From Bacteroidota bacterium (GTDB lineage Bacteria; Bacteroidota; Bacteroidia; Bacteroidales; Bacteroidaceae), in the NCBI GenBank assembly GCA_023426145.1, contig JAFABG010000026.1, positions 174,079 to 238,078 of the forward strand: 64,000 bases of DNA. Reading direction: 5' to 3'. The position numbers were made by a program, and so were the translations under genes. The notes beneath the pieces are model-generated. The model worked only from the letters and a program-made list of their open reading frames with translations. It was not told the DNA's origin and ran no database searches. This document shows positions 42,959 through 50,664 of this stretch, in pieces (the stretch's first letter is position 1; each line of letters opens with the position of its first letter).

Positions 42959-45394
42959 TTAAACGTTTGCAATACTCATTATATCAGCAAATACTCCGGC
43001 AGCTGTCACACCGGCACCGGCACCGTATCCTTGAATCATCATCGGATATTCTTTATAACGTTCTGTAGTCAGCAAGATGATATTATTGCTACCTTCCAAC
43101 CCATAGAACGGATGGTTAGCACCCACCTCCTGAAGACCAACAGAAGCTTTTCCATTTTCTAGCTTGGCCACAAAACGCCAATGCTTATGTTCTTTTTCCA
43201 AAACCTGACGACGTGCTTCGAAATCGGCATCCAAGCTAGGCACTCGTGTCCAAAAATCGTCCAACGATCCTTCAAAGAAATCGTTTGGAACAAAAAGATT
43301 CCTTTCAACTTCTTCCTGCTCAATGCGATATCCCGCTTCACGAGCAAGAATCACCAATTTACGAATAACATCTTTTCCGCTCAAATCAATGCGAGGATCG
43401 GGCTCAGAATATCTCTCTTCCTGTGCCATCTTAATCGTACGGCTGAAAGGGATATCTGCACTAATCTTATTAAAAATATAATTCAATGTACCAGAAAGTA
43501 CAGCTTCAATCTTTAAGATTTTATCGCCACTATGAATCAAGTCGTTGATTGTGTTTATAATGGGAAGTCCTGCTCCAACATTGGTTTCAAACAAGTACTT
43601 CACTCCACGTTGACGAGCAATGGTCTTCAGTTCACGATAATTATCATAAGCCGAAGATGCCGCAATCTTGTTAGCTGCTACTACAGACACATTATGTTGC
43701 AATAGATCCTTATAAAGTGAAGCGATGTCGGGACTTGCCGTACAATCTACAAATACAGAGTTGAAGATATTCATGCCTACTATCTCGTCATGAATGGTTT
43801 GCAAATTACTATCTTGCCCATTTTGCTGTAGCTCTTCACGGAAATTCGTTAAATCGAATCCTCTTCGGTTAAAGATTGCTTTCGACGCATCGATAATACC
43901 AACAACGTGCAATTTCAATCCGTTTTCTACCATCAGCTTTTCTTGCTGACAACGAATTTGTTCCAACAAGCTGCCCCCAACGGTACCGATCCCACAGACA
44001 AACAAATTCAACACCTGATATTCAGAAAGAAAGAATGAATCGTGAATAACGTTCAATGACTTACGCAATGATTTGGCATCTACAACAAAGGAGATATTGG
44101 TTTCGGAAGCTCCCTGAGCACAAGCTATCACATTGATACCATTGCGTCCCAAAGTTCCGAAGAGTTTTCCGGCAATGCCCGGAGTATGTTTCATGTTCTC
44201 ACCAACGATAGCCACTGTGGCAAGATCTCTTTCAGCGATAATGGGTGAAATCTCTCCCATTTCAATCTCTTTGGCAAACTCTTCATTCAGCACTTCGCAA
44301 GCCAAATCTCCATCAGCATTACGAACACCAATAGAAGTACTATTCTCAGAAGAAGCCTGCGAAACAAGAAATACGCTAATGCCGTTCTTAGCGAGTGCCC
44401 TAAAGATGCGATAGTTCACACCGATAACCCCAACCATACCTAGTCCTTGAACGGTGATCAGGCTCGTATCGTTAATGGAAGATATACCTTTAATAGCCTT
44501 ACACTGCGGATTAGAAACTTCTTGCTTTATAATTGTCCCTGCCCCTTCCGGGTTGAAGGTGTTTTTAATCAGAATAGGAATATTCTTATGGCATACCGGA
44601 TAAATAGTCGGCGGATAAACCACCTTGGCACCGAAGTTACAAAGCTCAGTAGCCTCTACATAACTCAATTCTGAAATCGTATAAGCAGTTGAGATCACAC
44701 GAGGATCTGCTGTCATAAAGCCATCAACATCGGTCCAGATCTCCAAACTGTTCGCATCGAGAGCAGCAGCAATAATAGCAGCTGTATAGTCAGATCCGCC
44801 ACGTCCCAAGTTCGTGATGTCCCCCGAAACCTTATCGGAGGAAATAAATCCCGGAACCAAGGATACTTTAGGAATAGAGTGGAAAGCCTCTTTCACCAAT
44901 TGATTCGTCAAATCGGCATCTATCACATGTTTCTGGTGTTTCTTTTCGGTCTTAATAAAAGTACGTGAGTCAAACCATTGTGCTCCTTCAATCAGCTCAG
45001 CTACAATAATGGAAGAAAGGCGTTCGCCATAGCTAACAATGGTATCGGATGTTTTTGGAGAAAGATCTCTTATTAAATAAATGCCCTGAAAAATATCCTT
45101 CAGTTCATTCAGCAATTCGCCAATCTGGCGTTGAAGTGCCACTTGCCCAGGTCCGGCAGGAATCACTTCCTTAATCATCTCTACATGGCGATATACAATC
45201 TCACGAAACTCACCCTCATAAGCCAAATCTCCGGCTGCGGCCATCTTCGATGTATTAATGAGTTTGTCGGTGATGCCCCCCAAAGCAGAAACGACTACAA
45301 TTACCGGCTCGGCAGCCGACTCTACAATTCTCTTTACACTTAAAATGCTGTTCACGGAACCTACGGACGTTCCGCCGAATTTCATTACTTTCAT
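42959..45394 (-). CDS. thrA: Bifunctional aspartate kinase/homoserine dehydrogenase
   Basis: An 811-residue fusion. Residues about 1-285 are aspartate kinase (MKFGGTSVGSVNSI; SDYTAAIIAAALDANSLEIWTDVDGFMTADPR), about 310-455 hold two ACT domains (TVQGLGMVGVIG; VAIVGENMKHTPGIAGK) for amino-acid feedback, and about 460-811 are homoserine dehydrogenase (NLFVCGIGTVGGSLLEQ; ANKIAASS; GLPIINTINDLIHSGD). The length matches E. coli ThrA (820). It performs the first and third steps from aspartate to homoserine. It is first in the operon, with a leader of about 220 nt that can encode a Thr/Met-rich peptide. ATGs at 45394 and 45385 are both possible starts. Confidence 0.97.
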   Translation of the reverse strand: MKVMKFGGTSVGSVNSILSVKRIVESAAEPVIVVVSALGGITDKLINTSKMAAAGDLAYEGEFREIVYRHVEMIKEVIPAGPGQVALQRQIGELLNELKDIFQGIYLIRDLSPKTSDTIVSYGERLSSIIVAELIEGAQWFDSRTFIKTEKKHQKHVIDADLTNQLVKEAFHSIPKVSLVPGFISSDKVSGDITNLGRGGSDYTAAIIAAALDANSLEIWTDVDGFMTADPRVISTAYTISELSYVEATELCNFGAKVVYPPTIYPVCHKNIPILIKNTFNPEGAGTIIKQEVSNPQCKAIKGISSINDTSLITVQGLGMVGVIGVNYRIFRALAKNGISVFLVSQASSENSTSIGVRNADGDLACEVLNEEFAKEIEMGEISPIIAERDLATVAIVGENMKHTPGIAGKLFGTLGRNGINVIACAQGASETNISFVVDAKSLRKSLNVIHDSFFLSEYQVLNLFVCGIGTVGGSLLEQIRCQQEKLMVENGLKLHVVGIIDASKAIFNRRGFDLTNFREELQQNGQDSNLQTIHDEIVGMNIFNSVFVDCTASPDIASLYKDLLQHNVSVVAANKIAASSAYDNYRELKTIARQRGVKYLFETNVGAGLPIINTINDLIHSGDKILKIEAVLSGTLNYIFNKISADIPFSRTIKMAQEERYSEPDPRIDLSGKDVIRKLVILAREAGYRIEQEEVERNLFVPNDFFEGSLDDFWTRVPSLDADFEARRQVLEKEHKHWRFVAKLENGKASVGLQEVGANHPFYGLEGSNNIILLTTERYKEYPMMIQGYGAGAGVTAAGVFADIMSIANV

Positions 45395-45523
45395 GAAGAT
45401 ACTTATTTAAATACAATCCCCTTTGTATAAAATGGAGGGTGATTGGCTGTTTACGAAAAAAGTTAAATTTGAATTTTGCCTACTTACACAGGCGTGAATC
45501 ACGTAGATACACAAAACTATCCA

Positions 45524-45583
45524 TCAACCCCAAAGGGTCATGGTACACATGGATGTGACTGTATGTGGATAACACTTCATCAT
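45524..45583 (-). CDS. Candidate thr leader peptide
   Basis: A 19-codon ORF, MMKCYPHTVTSMCTMTLWG then TGA, lies in the thrA leader, 130 nt before thrA. Four Thr and four Met are packed in it, with T-S-M-C-T-M-T at the end. Thr and Met are the two end products of the pathway. A -7 element lies 37 bp upstream. After it come small stems (CTAC/GTAG around CGTG/CACG) and an AACTTTTTT run, which could be an attenuator, though the stem is weak. The other long frame here (45480-45698) spans the promoter and is less likely. Confidence 0.35.
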   Translation of the reverse strand: MMKCYPHTVTSMCTMTLWG

Positions 45584-45619
45584 AGTCTCTGTTTCTACCA
45601 ATGTTTTTGATAAGTGTCG

Positions 45620-45627
45620 CAAAAGTA
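45620..45627 (-). promoter_or_regulatory. -7 element of the thrA operon
   Basis: TACTTTTG on the minus strand; no clear TTTG at -33. Transcription would start near 45613 and leave a leader of about 220 nt. The 45395-45790 gap otherwise holds the ansA -7 element TATATTTG (45758-45765) and no further gene. Confidence 0.5.
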
Positions 45628-45790
45628 ATAATTAAAACGTTCAATCTATCACATTTTTCGGTTTTTTTCTGATAAAAAGAACACTCCGCTTCCTTCATAC
45701 CCTATGGAAGCCTCATACTTTTATAACAAAATGCTATTCATATGTCGTTTATATTATTATATTTGCAGAAAAACAGCATAAAATCATCGT

Positions 45791-46828
45791 ATGAATCCCT
45801 CAAATACTTCCGTATTGTTAATATACACCGGTGGAACAATTGGAATGATTGAAAACAACGCCACAGGTACATTAGAGAGCTTTAATTTTGAACAGCTCCA
45901 GAAACATATTCCCGAATTACAGAAGTTGGATTTCCAAATTGATACACTTCAATTTGACCCTCCAATGGATTCTTCTGATATGGAACCAGATATGTGGAGA
46001 AAGCTGGTGCACATCATTCATGAGAACTACCATCTCTATAAGGGATTTGTTATCTTACATGGAACAGATACCATGGCGTATACAGCCTCAGCTTTGAGTT
46101 TTATGCTCGAAGGGCTTAATAAGCCGGTTATCCTTACAGGTTCTCAACTCCCTATAGGCGTACTCCGCACAGATGGTAAAGAAAACCTGATGACCAGTAT
46201 CGAAATTGCAGCTGCTCAAGACAAGGAAGGAGAAGCACTTATTCCCGAAGTCTGCATCTTTTTCGAGAACCACTTAATGCGGGGCAATCGAACATCAAAG
46301 ATGAATGCTGAAAATTTCAATGCTTTTAGATCTTTCAACTATCCGGTACTTGCAGCAGCAGGGATCCACATTAAATATAATAATGCTGTCATTCATACGA
46401 ATAGCAGTAAACAACAATTAATACCACATTATTCTTTAGATACTAATATTCTCGTTCTCAAGCTGTTCCCTGGTATTCAAGAAAACGTTATTGCATCTAT
46501 GCTACAGACTGAGGGACTCAAAGCTGTAGTGTTAGAAACGTACGGGTCGGGTAATGCTCCGCGAAAAGAGTGGTTTATACGCAGACTTTGCGAAGCGAGT
46601 GCGCAAGGTATTGTGATTGTCAATGTGACACAATGTAATGCCGGGCTGGTAGAGATGGAGCGATACGAAACGGGATATCAGTTATTAAGGGCTGGCGTTG
46701 TCTCAGGTTATGATAGCACTACTGAATCGGCTGTCACCAAACTGATGTTCCTTTTGGGGAAAGGATATACTCCTGATGAAGTGCGCAAACGAATGAATCA
46801 GTCGATAGCTGGCGAGATAACTATGTAA
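45791..46828 (+). CDS. ansA: Type I (cytoplasmic) L-asparaginase
   Basis: A 345-residue asparaginase that hydrolyses asparagine to aspartate and ammonia. The first catalytic Thr is in LLIYTGGTIGMIE near residue 14, and the second triad in VILHGTDTMAYTASAL near residue 90. VETYGSGNAP and NVTQCNAGLVEMERYETG are typical of AnsA. There is no signal peptide, and the length fits type I (about 340). It would feed the aspartate family pathway coded next to it, though it is divergently transcribed from thrA. Confidence 0.94.
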   Translation: MNPSNTSVLLIYTGGTIGMIENNATGTLESFNFEQLQKHIPELQKLDFQIDTLQFDPPMDSSDMEPDMWRKLVHIIHENYHLYKGFVILHGTDTMAYTASALSFMLEGLNKPVILTGSQLPIGVLRTDGKENLMTSIEIAAAQDKEGEALIPEVCIFFENHLMRGNRTSKMNAENFNAFRSFNYPVLAAAGIHIKYNNAVIHTNSSKQQLIPHYSLDTNILVLKLFPGIQENVIASMLQTEGLKAVVLETYGSGNAPRKEWFIRRLCEASAQGIVIVNVTQCNAGLVEMERYETGYQLLRAGVVSGYDSTTESAVTKLMFLLGKGYTPDEVRKRMNQSIAGEITM

Positions 46829-46850
46829 GCCTCATCGATTTCTAATTGGC

Positions 46851-46888
46851 AGGGATAACTTATTTCTAATAAATTATCCCTATTTTTG
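46851..46888 (+). terminator. Terminator of ansA, merged with the radA -7 element
   Basis: AGGGATAA (46851-46858) pairs with TTATCCCT (46874-46881), followed by ATTTTTG. The last T of the stem plus the U-tract spells TATTTTTG (46881-46888), a perfect Bacteroides -7 element 27 bp before the radA ATG. No matching TTTG at -33 is seen. Confidence 0.6.
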
Positions 46889-46914
46889 TACCCTACAAGA
46901 AGAAAGGAATTTCA

Positions 46915-48282
46915 ATGGCAAAAGAAAAGACCGTATATGTATGCAGCAACTGTGGGCAGGATTCACCAAAATGGGTAGGAAAATGTCCATCGTGCGGAGC
47001 ATGGAATACGTATGTAGAAGAAATTGTAAGAAAAGAGACCACTAGTCGCCAACCAGTATCAGGTATAGAAATAAAGAAAGCTAAACCAATTATCCTCAGT
47101 GAAATAGAAGCTGACGACGAACCACGCATCAATATGCATGATGAAGAGTTGAATCGTGTATTGGGCGGAGGGCTTGTACCCGGCTCTCTAGTGCTAATTG
47201 GTGGCGAACCGGGAATTGGGAAATCCACACTTGTCATGCAGACGGTGTTGCGCATGCCGGATAAAAAGATTCTTTATGTATCTGGGGAAGAAAGCGCACG
47301 GCAGTTAAAACTTCGTGCCGACCGCCTTTCAAAGGTATCCAGCGACTGTCTAATTGTTTGTGAGACTTCGCTCGAACAAATTTATGTACATATTAAGAAT
47401 ACCCGTCCCGATCTAGTCATTATCGACTCCATACAAACTATTTCCACAGAAAATATAGAATCATCTCCCGGAAGCATTGCGCAAGTTAGAGAATGCTCAG
47501 CATCAATTCTTCGATTTGCCAAAGAGACACATACACCGGTCTTACTCATCGGGCATATCAACAAAGAAGGAACCATTGCCGGTCCTAAAGTCCTGGAACA
47601 TATTGTAGACACCGTACTACAATTTGAAGGAGACCAGCATTATATGTACCGTATTCTACGTAGCATTAAGAATCGCTTCGGAAGTACGGCTGAGTTAGGT
47701 ATCTACGAAATGCGTCAAGATGGATTACGCCAAGTTAGCAATCCCTCGGAACTACTGCTAAGTCAAGATCATGAAGGAATGAGTGGAGTAGCCATCGCTT
47801 CTGCTATTGAAGGAGTACGCCCGTTTCTTATTGAAACGCAAGCGCTGGTAAGTTCGGCTGTCTATGGGAATCCTCAACGCTCGGCAACTGGCTTCGATAT
47901 ACGAAGAATGAATATGCTTCTGGCTGTTCTCGAAAAACGCGTAGGGTTTAAACTTGCACAAAAAGATGTGTTTCTGAATATTGCCGGAGGATTAAAAGTA
48001 AATGATCCCGCTATTGATCTACCCGTAATTAGCGCGATACTCTCTTCCAATATGGATGCTGCTATCGAACCAGAAGTCTGTATGGCGGGAGAAATAGGTC
48101 TGTCGGGAGAGATTCGTCCCGTCAACCGAATAGAACAACGAATAGGTGAAGCTGAAAAGTTAGGTTTCAAACGCTTCCTACTGCCTAAATACAATCTACA
48201 AGGGATTGACACAAAGAAACTTAAAATAGAATTAGTACCAGTAAGAAAAGTTGAAGAAGCTTTCAGAGCGCTCTTCGGATAA
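46915..48282 (+). CDS. radA: DNA repair protein RadA
   Basis: A 455-residue branch-migration helicase related to RecA. The N-terminal zinc finger has Cys 10, 13, 24 and 27 (CSNCGQDSPKWVGKCPSCG). Walker A is GGEPGIGKST near residue 96, the RadA motif KNRFGST near 255, and the C-terminal Lon-protease-like domain (about 290-450) has VYGNPQRSATGFD. It processes recombination intermediates. It lies 17 bp upstream of the FAD oxidoreductase and seems to be first of a radA-FAD-LuxR run. Confidence 0.97.
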   Translation: MAKEKTVYVCSNCGQDSPKWVGKCPSCGAWNTYVEEIVRKETTSRQPVSGIEIKKAKPIILSEIEADDEPRINMHDEELNRVLGGGLVPGSLVLIGGEPGIGKSTLVMQTVLRMPDKKILYVSGEESARQLKLRADRLSKVSSDCLIVCETSLEQIYVHIKNTRPDLVIIDSIQTISTENIESSPGSIAQVRECSASILRFAKETHTPVLLIGHINKEGTIAGPKVLEHIVDTVLQFEGDQHYMYRILRSIKNRFGSTAELGIYEMRQDGLRQVSNPSELLLSQDHEGMSGVAIASAIEGVRPFLIETQALVSSAVYGNPQRSATGFDIRRMNMLLAVLEKRVGFKLAQKDVFLNIAGGLKVNDPAIDLPVISAILSSNMDAAIEPEVCMAGEIGLSGEIRPVNRIEQRIGEAEKLGFKRFLLPKYNLQGIDTKKLKIELVPVRKVEEAFRALFG

Positions 48283-48299
48283 ATTCAAATAGTAAATCA

Positions 48300-49949
48300 A
48301 TGACACAAGAATATCAACTTCGCATCCTTCCCGAAATCGCTGCAAACGAGCAGCTACTGAAAGAATATATTTCTAAAGAAAAAGGCATTAATTTGCGCAC
48401 TATCAATGCCACTCGAATACTGAAACGAAGCATTGATGCGCGTCAACGTACCATCTTTGTCAATCTCAAGGTGCGGGCATACATCAACGAGATGCCCAAG
48501 GAAGAGGAATATGAACAAACGGTATATCACAATGTGGAGGGCAAGCCACAGATCATTGTAGTTGGTGCAGGCCCGGGAGGATTATTTGCGGCCTTACGCC
48601 TCATTGAACTCGGATTGCGTCCGATCATTGTGGAAAGAGGAAAGGATGTGCGCGAAAGAAAAAAAGATTTGGCACAAATCAACAGAGAGCATACCATAGA
48701 TCCGGAATCAAACTACAGTTTTGGTGAAGGGGGCGCAGGTGCTTACTCAGATGGTAAACTTTATACCCGTAGCAAGAAGAGAGGAAATGTGGACAAAATC
48801 TTGAATGTATTTTGTCAGCACGGAGCTTCAACTGCTATTTTAGCTGATGCGCATCCACATATAGGTACCGACAAACTTCCACGAGTGATTGAAAATATGC
48901 GAAATACAATCATCGAATGTGGAGGAGAAGTACATTTCCAAACCAGAATGGATGCACTGATTATTGAAAAGAATGAGATCAAAGGTATTGAAACGAATAC
49001 GGGTAAGACCTTTCTTGGTCCTGTGATACTTGCCACAGGGCATTCCGCTAGAGATGTGTATCGCTGGCTGGCAGCCTACGGTGTAACCATAGAAGCCAAA
49101 GGAATTGCTGTTGGTGTCCGACTAGAACATCCGGCTCTGCTAATTGACCAGCTGCAATACCACAATAAGAATGGAAGAGGTAAATACCTCCCTGCTGCCG
49201 AATATAGTTTTGTGACGCAAGTAGAAGGTCGAGGTGTGTATAGCTTCTGTATGTGTCCCGGCGGTTTTATTGTTCCTGCAGCTAGTGGCCCAGAGCAAGT
49301 AGTAGTAAACGGAATGTCTCCTTCGAACCGTGGGTCGCGTTGGAGCAACTCAGGAATGGTAGTGGAAATTCAACCGGAAGATTTAGCCAATGAGGATTTG
49401 AAGATTAATACAGAAGAATTAGCTACGCAGCAAAACGATAAGTTATTAGCTATAAATCCGTCATTAAGCACTGCTCAACTCTCAACACTTCAATCTCAAC
49501 TCACCGCACTTCACTTCCAAGAGGGACTAGAGCACCAATGTTGGCTGCAAGGAGGCAGACGACAAACTGCACCGGCACAGCGTATGCTAGACTTTACCCG
49601 TAAGAAATTAAGCTATGATTTACCGGAATCTTCATACAACCCGGGATTAATCTCCTCCCCTCTTCACTTTTGGATGCCTGAATTTATTAGTAAAAGGTTA
49701 TCTCTCGGATTCCAGCAATTTGGCCGCAGTAGTCATGGTTTTCTTACGAACGAAGCTGTTATGATTGGTGTTGAAACCCGTACTTCTTCACCCGTGCGCA
49801 TTCTTCGAGATAAAGAAACCCTACAGCATATTACCGTTCAAGGGCTATTTCCTTGTGGAGAAGGTGCAGGTTATGCAGGTGGCATTGTATCGGCAGGAGT
49901 GGATGGAGAAAGGTGCGCTGAAGCAGTAGCTAATTATATAAAGAAATAG
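48300..49949 (+). CDS. FAD-dependent oxidoreductase (COG2509 type)
   Basis: A 549-residue flavoprotein. The FAD Rossmann motif is IIVVGAGPGGLFAALRLIELGLRPIIVERG near residue 85, after an 80-residue N-terminal domain of the type found in this family. GEGGAGAYSDGKLYTR near 140 and the C-terminal LFPCGEGAGYAGGIVSAGVDG are characteristic. It has no signal peptide. Family members are annotated as uncharacterised FAD-dependent dehydrogenases; the substrate is unknown. It is 17 bp after radA and 19 bp before the regulator gene. Confidence 0.9.
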   Translation: MTQEYQLRILPEIAANEQLLKEYISKEKGINLRTINATRILKRSIDARQRTIFVNLKVRAYINEMPKEEEYEQTVYHNVEGKPQIIVVGAGPGGLFAALRLIELGLRPIIVERGKDVRERKKDLAQINREHTIDPESNYSFGEGGAGAYSDGKLYTRSKKRGNVDKILNVFCQHGASTAILADAHPHIGTDKLPRVIENMRNTIIECGGEVHFQTRMDALIIEKNEIKGIETNTGKTFLGPVILATGHSARDVYRWLAAYGVTIEAKGIAVGVRLEHPALLIDQLQYHNKNGRGKYLPAAEYSFVTQVEGRGVYSFCMCPGGFIVPAASGPEQVVVNGMSPSNRGSRWSNSGMVVEIQPEDLANEDLKINTEELATQQNDKLLAINPSLSTAQLSTLQSQLTALHFQEGLEHQCWLQGGRRQTAPAQRMLDFTRKKLSYDLPESSYNPGLISSPLHFWMPEFISKRLSLGFQQFGRSSHGFLTNEAVMIGVETRTSSPVRILRDKETLQHITVQGLFPCGEGAGYAGGIVSAGVDGERCAEAVANYIKK

Positions 49950-49968
49950 TAAAAACCCATGCCGAAAG

Positions 49969-50571
49969 ATGAATAATAAACCGGAAATAGCTATTATAGA
50001 ATCCAACACGCTGACTTGTCTTGGACTAAAAAGTCTATTGGAAGAGATTATTCCAATGGTAACAATCCGTACTTTTCATGGATTCAGTGAATTAATGGAT
50101 GACACCCCAGACATGTATGCCCATTATTTCATCTCAGCACAAATCTACGTGGAGCACAATGCTTTCTTTCTCCCTCGTAAACGAAAAACAATTGTGTTGG
50201 CTAGCGATAGCCCACAGTTTCAGCTGTCGGGTGTACCAGTACTGAACATTTATGAGCCTGAAGATAAGCTAGTAAAAAATCTTTTGAAGCTTCATCAACA
50301 TGCCCACCACAAAGGCTATCCGGTAAAAGATATGCCTCCGATGCCCATATCGGAGGTACATCAAGGAATCTTATCCACGCGTGAAATAGAAGTGCTGGTT
50401 TTGATTACCAAGGGACTCATCAATAAAGAAATTGCTGATAGACTCAACATCAGCCTGACTACTGTCATCACGCACAGGAAAAACATTACAGAAAAACTTG
50501 GAATAAAATCTGTATCGGGGCTGACCATCTATGCCGTTATGAATGGATATGTAGAAGCAGACAGAATCTAA
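49969..50571 (+). CDS. LuxR-type regulator with degenerate receiver domain
   Basis: A 200-residue regulator. The C-terminal GerE/LuxR HTH (about 135-195) is intact: LSTREIEVLVLITKGLINKEIADRLNISLTTVITHRKNITEKLGIKS. The N-terminal 120 residues look like a receiver (PEIAIIESNTLTCLGLKSLLEEI), but where the phospho-acceptor Asp should stand near residue 50 there is HYFISAQIY, and no acidic pair is seen near residue 10. It is therefore probably a phosphorylation-independent pseudo-receiver. It lies 19 bp after the oxidoreductase and 93 bp before a TonB receptor, which it may control. Confidence 0.88.
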   Translation: MNNKPEIAIIESNTLTCLGLKSLLEEIIPMVTIRTFHGFSELMDDTPDMYAHYFISAQIYVEHNAFFLPRKRKTIVLASDSPQFQLSGVPVLNIYEPEDKLVKNLLKLHQHAHHKGYPVKDMPPMPISEVHQGILSTREIEVLVLITKGLINKEIADRLNISLTTVITHRKNITEKLGIKSVSGLTIYAVMNGYVEADRI

Positions 50572-50664
50572 CTGCTTGTTTAAAAAGGAATAATAATCCT
50601 CATAAATGAGGGTTGACCAGTTTGTTTTTTTACCGTTACTTTGCAGCCGATAAAAAAACAACAA

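Noticed and set aside
45480..45698. 72-residue minus-strand ORF upstream of thrA
   Set aside because: It spans the -7 element of the thrA promoter and has no recognisable feature; the 19-codon leader ORF in another frame fits the transcript better.
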